This document shows positions 25,002-37,723 of a stretch of DNA of 64,000 bases, one piece after another. The stretch comes from Paracyclopina nana (Eukaryota > Arthropoda > Copepoda > Cyclopoida > Cyclopettidae). Within the stretch, counting starts at the first letter, position 1. Every line of letters begins with the position of its first letter. The stretch is taken from NCBI GenBank assembly GCA_019096065.1, contig JAGUCH010000004.1:1550001-1614000 (forward strand), written 5' to 3'. The notes under the pieces were generated by a model, which worked only from the letters and a program-made list of their open reading frames with translations, was not told the DNA's origin and did no database searches. The translations under genes and the position numbers were made by a program.

Positions 25002-27165
25002 ATGAATTTCAATAAATGTGGTATTTATCATTAAAAATGATTACTTTTGGGTTTTTCTTATTAAAATTGCTCATGATTAAGGTATCTTTTGGGTGCTGCT
25101 AATGGGCATATTTCTTGTTTCTGCTAAGGAGCAAAAGAGAGGCAGATCAAGGGACTCAAAGTGTAAGTACTATAAAAATACTTCGACTCAATGATCTGGC
25201 TCAATAAGTCTGATTCTTTACAGTGTTGCCTATATTTCAAGTGAGTCAAAAAAAATTATTTTCTTTCATTGACTCTCATTCATCTCATTCTTTCTTAATT
25301 ACTTAGGTTATCAGGTTTCCTGTAAGTATAGACCTTTCACATTACTTTTCTTTGTGAACAGTTTTTAACATCTTTTATATGGAAAGAATGATGGCTGTGC
25401 TGGAGGCTCAAGGAATGGCACATGCTACACCATGTAAGAAGCTCTCCACTATTGAATTGGGGAATGTAGTATATGCATTTTCATTTCTAAATTTGATTTT
25501 CTTTCCCAGTGAAGAATGCTCTGCTCGAGGGGGAAAACAGGACGGCTCTTGTGCCAGTGGATTCGGAGTTTGCTGTGTTTGTATGGAAGGCATTTTTTTA
25601 AAGAAATTGACAATAATTGACGAGATTTTTTTAGTTGTGTCCGTTTGTGGTAGCACAGTGAAGGACAATTGCTCCTACTTGGTGCAACCTTCCATCACAA
25701 CTGGATTGCAAGTGCCCTGCACTTACACAGTGTGCAATGCAGGCAACAACATTTGCCGTATTCGATACGATTTCACAGTAAGTTTTTCTGAAGTGAATAC
25801 ATAAAAAGTATAATTAATTTGATTTTTTGGAAAGATTTTTCAAATTGCTGGACCTGTCACTGGCAGTACGGTTGCTGCTGCTGCAGTCATTACAAATAGT
25901 ATGTATTACCTAAAATTTTGTTTTAGTGAGAAAATGCTAAAAAATCAAATTTTAGGTGGGGCCATTGGTCATTGCAATGCAGATACCTTTAAGGTGACAA
26001 CTCCTGGTGGAATGGGCTCTCCCGTGATTTGTGGAATAAATACTGGCTATCACAGTAAGCTGGCTCAGTGCAAAAAATGCAACGCTGTTTAATGACTTAA
26101 TGATTTTAGTGATTGTGGATGCATCACAATCTTGCCAATCAGCAACATTCACTATTAATGGTAATAATGGAGTCACAAGACAATGGGACATTAAAGTGAC
26201 CCAATTTGCTTGTGGTGACACTGACATTTCAGGTTGGGTTAATTTAGGCAAAAAATAGGGTTTTTTGTGATAGCTATTACTGTAGGTCCTCCCGGATGCT
26301 TACAATACTACAAAGATACTTCTGGGGTATTTCAAAGGTACCAAAAAAAGAGAAAAAATCAATCTTGAATTAAGCAGATTAATTATAATTTTAGCTTTAA
26401 TTTTCCTGTTGCTGCCACTGCCGTTCTGAGTACAGGTATACTGTATTTACCGTTTTTTAACTTTAACTATCCACTACTTTAAATCTTTTTACTTGCTGTA
26501 GCCACTCATTTGGTGAACCAAAAATACCAGATTTGCATTAGAAGAGGCCTGAATTTTTGCCACATTTGCTATTCACCAACTTTTGCTGCTATTACTGCCC
26601 TAATCGCTCAAATATCTTTTGGACTGTCGTGAGTTGCAAAACACAGCTCTTACTAATTGCACTTTTAATCTTTTATCCATTTCTTGCTTTTCTTTGTAGA
26701 GCTTCAGCTGCACCTGCAGCAATTGATGCAAAATCAGACATTGGAACCGCCTGCACTACTGATTACATCACTGTAAGAATTAAGGCTTATAACTAGCATA
26801 TAACTAGAGTATAACACTCTGATTTTTCCCACAGATTCCTAATGGGCTAAGTAATACAGAAGTGCTGAATATGCTCGTTGATCCAGCTCTAGTTCGTAAT
26901 GAAAGGTTTTGTGGGCGGTATTTGAATGTTGCGACCAATTTAGCCACCACAATAACTGTTTGCTGTAAGGCCACGTGGTAAAATTAATTCAGGCCCAATT
27001 AACAACGAGATTGTTTCAGCTCGCACTTTGCCCTTCCGGATTGGAGTTGTCACGGATGGAACTGAAGTGACCACTGCTGCTGACATGGCTACAACCAATG
27101 AGCAATTTGCTCATCCTGGAGGAATCACAGGATTCCAATTGACCTATTTCCAAGTACCTTGTTGA
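25002..27165 (+). CDS. Secreted arthropod CUB-like domain protein
   Basis: I reconstruct 16 exons: 25002-25020, 25082-25162, 25224-25240, 25307-25321, 25387-25433, 25510-25580, 25635-25777, 25835-25898, 25956-26054, 26110-26232, 26286-26337, 26395-26435, 26502-26628, 26700-26772, 26835-26964, 27020-27165. Together they encode 415 aa, and every phase closes. The first exon gives a signal peptide (MNFNKCGIFWVLLMGIFLVSA); this exon is the least certain, and without it translation could begin at 25102. After LLPIFQVIRFP, the pattern GSCASGFGVCC, VCGSTVKDNCSYL, CRIRYDF, GGMGSPVICGINTG, WDIKVTQFAC, GPPGCLQY, ICIRRG, DYITIPNG and FCGRYLN is that of a cysteine-rich arthropod family with CUB-type domains. 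The protein is predicted extracellular; its function is not known to me. Two internal exons are only 17 and 15 nt. An AATAAA lies at 27208-27213. Confidence 0.85.
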
Positions 27166-27207
27166 AATGACCAATTTAATTAGGTTTCAAGCATGTTTCT
27201 TCCGCAA

Positions 27208-27213
27208 AATAAA
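27208..27213 (+). terminator. Polyadenylation signal AATAAA (CUB-like gene)
   Basis: A canonical hexamer 43 nt after the stop codon of the CUB-like gene. Confidence 0.7.
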
Positions 27214-27375
27214 TTTTTCTGAGTTTGCATATCACTTTGACGAGAGATGAAAAGATGAGACATTTTCAAAATGGGAAAACTTTGAATACCCATCAAACGG
27301 AGAGAACTTGCTTCAATTGAGCTTGGCACGCAGAAAGTTACAAAAGAGGGCCTCTTTTTACCTTAAAATCCTCTT

Positions 27376-28440
27376 ATGAAAAGGAAGGAAATGAAAAGTA
27401 GTTGCTTTTTAGCCATGCAACCGAACGCATCATGCCAAACTGTTGCTCCACCAGAGTTGTACTCAAATACAGCGTATTTAGTGTTTGCCTATGTATCCCT
27501 CATCATCATCGAAGTATTTGGCAACGGACTCTTGCTGCTGATGCATATCTATGAAAAATATGGCGTGGACAGCCTCAAAAGAACTGTCATGAACCAATTA
27601 GCATCTCAAATGTGCTTTTGGATACTGCTTTCCAATATTCTCATTTTGCCACTAGGAACGTATTACATGACTACACTTCCACCTTTGGAAGGCCAGGCAA
27701 GTACGACAAGACTCTATTTTTCTCAATTGATAATTGGATCTGTGTCGTCAATGTATATGCTGTGTGGATTGTGCTTTTGCGAAGGCCTCGCTCTGAAGTG
27801 CTTGTATGTCATCAAATATTCCAGCTATGCCATGACAGATGAGAGCTTCATAGCAATTTTTCTGGGAATGTTCAACACTTTGTTTGTTGTCAGCTCTAGC
27901 TTTGTCAGATGGTTTCTTGGGGAATTGGAGGCCAATGTGCATGTGCATTTTTTGGCTGGGCACGAGATTCCAAACAGGAATGAATTCCACCAAAAAATCA
28001 TGCTAGTGTAAGTTAACACAGTTTTAAACATGTACAGCTTCTAATTTCACGAGAAATTAATCAGGACGACTTTATTGCCTTGGGCTGTAATCTTAATTGG
28101 TAGTACAATCAGCTTTGTGGTAATTACATACCGGAGAAAGAGGATTTTCCAAGTGGAGCAACCGGATGGTGAAGCTTATGTCTCGCATCATTACAACACG
28201 CAAGCAAACGAGAATATGATAAGTGTAGCCGGATACGTGTTTTGCGTCGCATTTCTGTCCTTAAGTATTTTGCCAAAAATTGTACAAAATACTTTTGGCC
28301 TCTGCTTTGGTCCCATTTTCTCAGCATACTCCTACTTGATGGTGTTCTGGATCACTTCGCCCATTTTGCCATCATTATTTTTCCTGAGGAAACCTTCTCG
28401 TTTCAAAATTGCCATAGAGCACTTGCCTTGTTTCAATTAA
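27376..28440 (+). CDS. Divergent 7TM receptor-like protein
   Basis: Two exons (27376-28007 and 28065-28440) give 335 aa. A second possible start at 27415 (MQPNASC) would place an N-glycosylation site at the N-terminus. Seven hydrophobic segments are visible. TM1 has FGNGLLLLMHIYEKYG, reminiscent of the GPCR TM1 GN motif, and the next segment begins VMNQLASQMCFWILLSNILIL. A conserved E/DRY is not visible, and the C-terminal segment ends ITSPILPSLFFLRKPSRF. A lineage-specific G-protein-coupled or chemosensory receptor is the likely class. It shares topology, not obvious sequence, with the gene at 23345-24528. Confidence 0.62.
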
Positions 28441-28449
28441 TTCATGCTA

Positions 28450-28455
28450 AATAAA
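28450..28455 (+). terminator. Polyadenylation signal AATAAA (7TM gene)
   Basis: Only 9 nt after the stop codon of the 7TM gene, giving a very short 3' UTR. Confidence 0.7.
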
Positions 28456-28585
28456 ACTGAGCTTGCATAAAGCCATTTGGTCAACATTCTATTCATCAGA
28501 GTTAGTGCAAACACGATAAAGAGGAATTTCTTTTTACAAATTATCAGCTAGACATTTATCACAAGAAAACCGCGCGCATTTAGGA

Positions 28586-29605
<1,020 letters not shown>

Positions 29606-32600
29606 CTAGACTCTCCACACTTCCATGTAACTTTTGGAGCCATCGTAGCTTTTGGTAGCCTCATGTCTATCAGGGAGAAAAAGGTCTGTGAGCAGGCATA
29701 TAATTATAATTAAAACTAGGACAATTACCTTATATTACTACTGGATGACGACGTCACAGGTCCAAGAAATGACCCGATGGAATCATCAAGGAAACTACTG
29801 CTGGTATTGCCAGCACTCGTCGCAGAAATCTGATGCCTATTAGACAATGGACTCCTATAATGGGAAGAGGAAAAACCACGAATGAATGGATGCTCTTATG
29901 AAAACATCTGCTTTTTGGCAACTCACTTGTGATCTCTTAGCATTGACATCTTTGGCATTGTTCCACCCACCAGAGAGGGATTGTAGAGGTCAGCAGTATT
30001 AATCAGACTATAAAAGAAGGAAATTGCTATTAATTGGTGCCGGAGGATATTCATAATTTGGCAAGTGGTGATAAATGGACAAGTATACGAAAACGACAGA
30101 AAAGGAAGAAAATCAGCTTTTTACACTCACGTCGGTCCGGGATGTTGAAATGCTTCAGCAGCTGAAGTTCCAGACGGTTCCCTTCGTTTCAGAGAAGGGT
30201 TGACGACATACATGGAGTCTGAAGTAGGCGTGGCCCTCATCATGTCGTAATGTGAGGGTGTGACCGCAGCAGACCTCATCAGCATCTCATTTGCTGCACT
30301 CACCCTCAGCTGCATCTCCGCAACTGAAGTGGGCGTGGCCCGCATCATATCAGCCATTGAGGTGGGCGTGGCTCGCAGCAACTCTGACATGCTGGTGGGA
30401 GTGGCTCTGAGCATTTCAGCCGGAGCACTGAGCCGATGCAGCTCAGCCGAAGTGGGCGTGGCTCTGACGAAATCTGATCGCATGAGCTCGGTATGAGAGG
30501 GCGGGGCCCTCAGGCTGCTCAGGAACTCTGCAGAGGGCGTGACCGATCTCATCAACTGCTCTTGCCCTTGTGCACTCTTCAGGAACATGTCCCCAGAGGG
30601 TGTCAAAGACCTGTGGGTGTGGCCCAGTTTCTTCGAGAGGTTGAGGGAGTGGTACTGTGGGGGCGTGGCCAGCACACTGGGCATCGAAAACTGCTGGTGC
30701 AGCTGTTGCTGTTGTTGCTGCATATGCTGTTGCTGCTTCTTGTGGGGGCTCGAGTTTGCTATTGCTATGTTGAGAACATTTTCATTGATGGTACCAGGGG
30801 ACGTGGCAGCCATTTTCGAAGCGATGAAGTCTTCCAAATTGTTGACAGCCAAGTTTGAGGCGGAATTTTTGCTCTGCAGTATTCGAACCATAGCGTTTCG
30901 TTCGGCCAGAGTGGTTTCCAGGCTCTTGATGGCGGTCTCCATTTCAGCACACTTGCGCTGTTGCATTTCGTAATTTTAGTGTGGAAAATAGTTTGATACA
31001 ACACATGCATAGTATTCACAAAACACACGCACAAAAAAGTAGTTGCATAGGAAAGCCACGCCCATTGAATTGAGAATGGAGTCAAAAAGAGCAGCAAACG
31101 AATGGTAGCATGAGCTTTCCATGTCGCAACTTTTGGCTCATTTGCTCAGAGCAAAAGTTGGACACATTTGATTGCGATTGCAAGTTGTGTAAAAGAAAGT
31201 AGCAGTGGTTGATTGACGTCCCAACAAACAAGAGATAGCACGATAACAGCGGATTCAGAATGAAGGTTTTTACCTGTGCATTTTGCATCTCTTCAAACTG
31301 CTTCATCTTGTCACTGCGCGCGTCAGCGATCATCTTCTCGGATTCAGCGCTGGTCTTTTCCAGGGCTGCAATTTTGGCATCTTTGGGTATGGCAGCAGCG
31401 TCAATGGCCACTTGCCTCATAGCAGTCTCTTCCAAATATCTCTGCTCCCACTGAGTCCTCTCGGATTCTAAACGGATAACCTGCGACAGAAATTATTGTT
31501 ACATTTGCGCTGCCCATTATTCCATTTGATCAAAGGCTCACCTTTTCCTCGAATTCGCTCAGCTTTCTCCTAAGATCTTCAAGGCTGTCTCCAGATCTTT
31601 GATTATTGGGATCAACATTCCCTTTGAGAGCTTCTCGATGTTCCTTCAACTCCTCTTCCAATTTGGCTCTCAGCTTTTTCTCCATCGCCTCTCGTTTCTC
31701 GGAGGCCTTTTGCAACTGATCCAAGGATCGGGTCATCTGCTTGACACGATCCGCATATCCCTCTTTCAGCCTGTTCTCCTCCTCCAGCCTCAAAACAGCA
31801 GTTTGAGCGTTTGACAAAGCAGAGTCCAAAATCTGGATATGAGCTCGTTGCTCCTATGAAACACGATTATCTCATTAATCGAACGCTCAATGCAAGATCC
31901 AATATTTACCTCCAGTGTCTCATTAAGAGCTGCCATCTCAACTTCCTGTCGTTCTTTGGTATTCAGCAGCATTTTGTTTTGATCCATCAACTGCCTAATT
32001 AGGCCATCCTTCCTGAGAATTTCTCCCCTAAGAATCGAGTCAAGGCCAGGAATGTTTTGGTTTTTGGCCTCCCCTGACATCAACTGGGACATTACAGCCT
32101 CGTGTCTTTCAGTGACCTCCTAAAGTAAAGAATTCAAAAGTTATGGCGGTGGCAACTCACTAAGAGCGAGATACTGCAGCAGCCATTAAAATTAGCATTT
32201 TTTTGGTGCAAGCAACTCTATGAGCAGCACTTGCAGTCGTCATGTACCTTATTTGCATCACTGAGACTGATGATGACTGCTTGCAGCTTGGCCCTTGCAG
32301 ATTTCTCCAGCATTTCTCGTTTTTCAGAGTGCTTTAGCAATGATTGGTATGCCTGGTGGATTTTTGCCATTTCCTGCTCAAGCGAGGAAACCCTTGCGAT
32401 CTTTTTGGCAAATTCGTTCATTTGGTGATGCAATTTCTCATTTTCAGCCCTCAACGTTTCCATTTGGTGCAGATCATAAGCTGACATGGTCGACGAAGAG
32501 GAGGCTGCTGCTGCTGCGGCAGCCATTAACTCTGAGGCCAGCTCTTTGGTATTTGCATATACTGGATTTTTCTTGTCTTCAGAAGGCGACTGGGGGTTGC

Positions 32601-35600
32601 TGCAAAATAAACTCCATGTTATGAAAATAGCCTAAGCTGAAAGTAAAAGATGGCAAACCTCTGGTCAATCCCAGTGAACAAATCTGGTTGGCTTCTCGAT
32701 AAAGCTTCGTTGCTGCTGGCGTTCCTAAGTTTGTCCAAATTGGTACCAACCAGGGACAGTCTTTGATTCTGATGTAGCCCTTGGCTTTGGTTGACAGTGG
32801 CAACTGAGGCAGCTTTCCTGGCAGCCAGAGTCGACCTTAGCGTTGCCAAGTCTTTGTCGGCACTATTGAGATCCACTTTGCTAGATTTGGCAGGGCTCAA
32901 GTTCAACTTGTTGATGATGCTCTGAGCTGCGTTGGCATTATTTTGCTGAGATGATCCTGAAGCGGAGCTGGTAACGGATATGGCGTCTGACATCATCATT
33001 TCTTTAGTCAATTTGGCAATGATGTCTGTGGAAGAGTTGCTCGATCCGCCAATGTTGTCGGAGTTCCCACCATTCCCCTTGGGAATGGCACGGTGATCAA
33101 AAAAGGCACCAGAACTCGTCACTTCCAAAGGACTTCGGCCACGATAATTGTTAAAATCCGAGTTCTTGCTAAGCACAGGATCCTGCACTGCAGTGGGATG
33201 AGAGTATACAGACGGCGTCAACTTTGACATTTCAGATGATGAGTTGGCTATCATGGGTGACAGCATAGGAGATCCAGCGGAAACACCCAGCCCTCTAAGC
33301 TTTGCTTGTTGCTGGCTGAGCAGTTCTTCGTGTAGAGACCTTGGTAACGAAGGGAATATGTTATGGGAGTCTAGGCTAGTCATGGGAACCGATCCGGGGC
33401 CTCCGGGATGCATTCCAGGTATCCTGCTTCCACGCAAGTCTCTGTCACGTTGCAAGTTACGGCTGTGAAGCTGCATTTGTAATTCCAACGGGGAAATGTG
33501 CATATTAGTGAAGGTAGGCAAAGGGGTGGAGGCAATGGAGGATGCTCCTGTTGAGGTCATGGGAACATCTCCATTCTCTTCGCCTTGAGGCTCCTGCCTT
33601 TCCATGTGACGAAGGACGAACTTTTCTTCCTGCAAGTCCAAAAAAAAGAGGAATGTGATGAAACACTCTGATTGAATCATGGAGCGCCGAGAATTGAGGC
33701 TGTCAAGCAAGGCTGTCATAATATGGAAATTTTTGTCTGCTGCAAGTGGGATATGTGATGCATAATGGAAAGAATACAAATGTATCAAAGGAGGGAAGTG
33801 TGAATAGAGAGGCTTGGGAAATTGTCATGAATAAATAATTAAGTATCTAAGCTCACAACGCAGCAAGAGCACTTCCATGCTCCTGAAAAATTCATTCGGA
33901 AAATCTTTTCATTGTGTTCATAAATATTTGAATCTAGCTAGCACTGAGCTTTGTGTAACGGATAAGTAGCTCGACAGGACAAAATATCCTTCGGTAGTTT
34001 GAAAATGGTCCAATAATATTGGAACTTTTATTTGCTGACTGCCAATGGACTTGATGTACAAGGTCAATACAGCACAATGTGAATTGTCAACATTACCAGC
34101 CATAGTTGTATAAATACAATATAAAAATAAATCACTTTTTAATGAATGGTCCAGATAATGTCCATACGTAAGAGAATTTAAATTTCAGTTCTCCCAACCA
34201 GAAATTTCATTCCACAATATGAGATCAACTCGGCCACAAAAAATATGTGACTGATTTGTGGGACTTTTGGGAGTCACAACCTAAACACAAAGTTGTGCTA
34301 CTCAACAAAATTTTTGAATTCCACAAAAATGTTGAACAATTGTAGCATTGAATGTTGCACAATTTTGTGCAACACATCTTGAGCCAATTCTGAGTCACTC
34401 AGTTTGGCAACAAATTGAACACAACACTTTTTTTCAATTAGAAGTTGAGTTCCACAAAAATTGCTATTTCGTCACGGATTTCAGCCTCAAATTGCCCGAT
34501 TTGAGTCACTCTTAAGTAAGTCATAAAAGCCCTGCATAACCTTTAGGAAAAATCCAAGAATTTAAAATTCTAGCTTAGCAAAATATTAAGAGATGGCTCT
34601 GCTATCAAACCCATATTATTTAAATGTAATTATATTTACAACTTTGCTATGGATAATGAATTTCAAAAACATTGCTTTTAGTCCAAACTAAACAATTATT
34701 GAAGTAAAAATAATTTTACTTCAAAATTATAATGGAAATATGAAATATTTAAAACAAATCAAGAAGCCAGTAAGTAAAAGAAGTAAGTAGACTAAAAATA
34801 TTAATTCTCTCACAAGTCCCATATCTAAAGGACACTTGCACATCTTGTCTGATGTGCATAAGACTTGCAAAGACAGCCATCTATTGGCCTTAAGTCTAAT
34901 TATATACTTGAATGATGCTCTCATTCCTAGCACCTTTTTCCTAATAGATAATGCCAAAAAATTGAACTGACAATTTGGTCACAAATTCTCAGCGAAAATA
35001 TCTGAATTTTGATTTCACAATTCACATTGTGCCAAAATTGTAAATTATAATAGAGCCACAATGTGGATGATTTACTCAAGAATTGTGAGAGCCTCTTTGA
35101 ACTTATCAAAACTGAGTTCCACAAAAATCTGTATTTCGTCACGGGTTTTAGCCACAATTTGCCGAAATTGGGGGACTTCTGAGTTACCCAAAAGTCCCTC
35201 AGAAGTTCTTCAAAATTTTCGAAAATTTCTGGTTGGGAGCTATTTTTAGCTTTATATATAGCAAACTTCACTATATTGCTAGCCAATGGCTTTTCCTGGG
35301 CATTCTAAGAGAATTGCACTTAAAATCAAGACCGCAATGCATTAAAAGCCTATTCTTCAGATAATGTAAGGCCTATGAGAGTGTCAGTTCTAGCTAAGTG
35401 GCTCTACTTACGTGCCAAATAAGTACTCACAAAATGTACCAAGAATAAGAGTAGAGAAAAATAGCTGAAAAGTAATGCTAGCTTACTTTTAATAGAAAAA
35501 TGTGGAAAAGCTGTCTAATTGTAATATAGATGCATCAAAGATAGCCAAAAGAGCCTTGAAGACTAATGAATGTCTATGTAGTCTTGATTACAGGAGCAAA

Positions 35601-37723
35601 TAATCAATATTAGCCGCAAGCCAACTGAAAAATCAATTCAGCAGCCTTCTGAGGCAACTCTGACAAGAAAGCAATCTTACATGATAATGTTTTTCCAATT
35701 CGATGAGTGAACAATACCATCTGCTTTTCACCAGGCAAAGGACAAGGTAAAACTGAGTTTTTGGTCTAGCAAGGCCGCTTGCTTTCTTCTCTCTGTCTAT
35801 CATAAAACTTAGGACCGCTTTCCCTCGGCTAGAGAACCTTTTGACGAGGAAGAAGACGGAACTTTTTGAAGCCGAAGACATGAATTACCCATTAGTTAAG
35901 GATACAGCTAATACAACTTGGACAAAATGTACTGCTCAGCAAGCTCGACTCAATGGCACTCATAAATCCAAGCTAATGGAATTTGAAGGGAGCTTCCGCG
36001 AAGAATGGCAACATTTGAGCCTAAATGGACGAAAACACAAGTTCCGCCTTGAAAGTGGGAAAAGGAGTGAAATGTTTAATCTAAAGGTATTGTGAAAAAG
36101 GACCAGACATAGGCTCGAAAATAAAATAAAGAGACCATAATAGAGCGGAAAAAAAGAGGGTGAAATTGCAAATTGAAAGAGCAATTTTATCCAGACATAA
36201 AAAGCATCTGGCAAAAATTGCACCACAAACATGTTTTGATGCACAAAAACTTGACCACCACCATTCCTTATTAAGGTCTTTAGGCGCGACAAGCTGGCAT
36301 TAAAATGACATGCAGAGAAATTGGAAAGATAAACAGAGTTTTTATTACGCCCAAAGTATTCCCAAAGAATGTTTAAGCTACTGTCAAAAGAATGCCCAAC
36401 TGACTGCATCTAAAAGGAGGCCACAAAAAATAAGGCCCCGGACTTTCCCACTACACTGCATTGTTGGGACTGCTGATGATCAAACCACTGCTCTTGCATG
36501 TATATATTAGCCAAAAGTTGCTGAATAACACCTAATCAACAAGGCTGTTGGAACGCTTCCAAAATATTTATTATTTTCGTTGAAAGCGTGAATAAATGTG
36601 GTTTTCAATACATTTAACTAACTTCTTTTGCATATTTGAAAGTGGAAAGAAAACGGAATTGTAAGGTATTATGAAGCAAATAATACAAGCTTTGCATGAC
36701 TGTGCCTGGAAAAAAGGCCATTTTCTCATTGCACATAATAATACACCAATCTCAGCGCCATAGTGCACAGTTGTGTAGGTCGAGAAAATGCCAAGTAGTA
36801 AATCACTTCCTAGCCTTTCTTATACCATATAATGAAAACGCTACTTTTTCAGCCTTGCTTACAACATTTTTGAAATTGCATGCGACAGGAATAAATGGTC
36901 AAAAATTGCACCATCAATCACTTACTACGAGAGAGGGAAGCGATGGAATACTAAGAAACAAAACTCTCTTATAAAAGAAGCAAGGGCCTTTCTCAGCAGT
37001 CTAAATAAGGCCGACTTTGACCGACAAGGCTTTAGATTCTCCCCCAGTGCAGTGAATCCTCTAGTGCAATCTTGTCATCTACCATCATTAACAGTATGAG
37101 CCTTCCCCCCTCCACAGAACACTTAGCTAAATGAAGTAAACCACACACACACGTTCTCGTTTGGATCCTTAGTATAAGGAAGGAAAATTCAACTTATGCT
37201 AATCAGAGGTCATTCACATTCTTAGAGACTTTTTTCATCTCAAAGTTATAGCAAGTTTGGGATAGCTAAACAAGAAAAATTCTATCTCTGCCAAGGAAAC
37301 TAGAATAAGCTTGATTACCTGGGTCAGGTTTTCAGTCGATGTTGAGACATCCGTCTCACTTCCGCTAAGGCTTGGGTGATATCTTGCAGTCGGTTTAGCC
37401 AACTTTTGCATCATCATGGCTGATCCTCCTGGGCTGGGACTCGGCCCAGACCTAGGAGCTGGCACAGGATATGAAGAGAAACCAGGCGATGATGCTTGCA
37501 AAGTCATGGGAGGTCTACTTTTGTACAAAGGTGGCGGTCCTCTCATATTCGAATTCATCATCATAGGGTGTCTAAGCAAATTTTAAAAAAAAACCATGAA
37601 CATTGAACTAGTTTGATGCCAAGCGTATGTTTACCCTAAAGGCGGCCGTTGAGTGGGCCGACCCATCATTTCTGTGGCGGGTTGCACTGCAGCCTCCATG
37701 GGAGGCTTTTGGTACGGCCTCAT
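29606..37723 (-). CDS. AMOT: Angiomotin family protein
   Basis: Eleven exons on the minus strand (37723-37635, 37571-37319, 33629-32659, 32599-32248, 32119-31910, 31853-31542, 31480-31274, 30957-30131, 30007-29927, 29854-29729, 29666-29606) give 1162 aa with closed phases. The N-terminus has a PPxY motif (GPPPLYKS), the type used to bind the WW domains of YAP/Yorkie. The central coiled coil carries family signatures: AYQSLLKHSEKREMLEK, LDSALSNAQTAVLRLEEEN, LQKASEKREAMEKKLR, WEQRYLEETAMRQVAIDAAA and ETTLAERNAMVRILQ. The protein ends MEVWRV, a possible class II PDZ ligand. Angiomotins tether Yorkie/YAP and polarity proteins at junctions and actin. Exon 8 contains the RATPTS repeats noted separately. 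More 5' exons beyond 37723 are possible. Confidence 0.92.
30217..30474 (-). repeat. RATPTS protein-level repeats in angiomotin
   Basis: Five exact RATPTS hexapeptides (VRATPTSAEL, LRATPTSMSEL, LRATPTSMADM, MRATPTSVAEM, MRATPTSDSM) occur within about 85 codons. Nearby lie degenerate units such as VTPSAEF and VTPSHYDM. At DNA level this appears as repeated GTGGGCGTGGC words. Confidence 0.85.
34191..35239. mobile_element. TIR element in an angiomotin intron (about 1.05 kb)
   Basis: The 17-nt inverted ends CTCCCAACCAGAAATTT match exactly at 34191-34207 and 35223-35239. A segment around 34444-34515 (GAGTTCCACAAAAAT...TTTCGTCACGG) is repeated in direct orientation near 35112-35180, so the element has internal duplication or a nested copy. 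No target duplication is obvious and no transposase frame is present. It lies in the 3.7-kb intron between angiomotin exons 2 and 3. Confidence 0.65.

Noticed and set aside
35841-36095. 84-codon ORF in the large angiomotin intron
   Set aside because: It is on the opposite strand, with no family pattern and no matching exons nearby.
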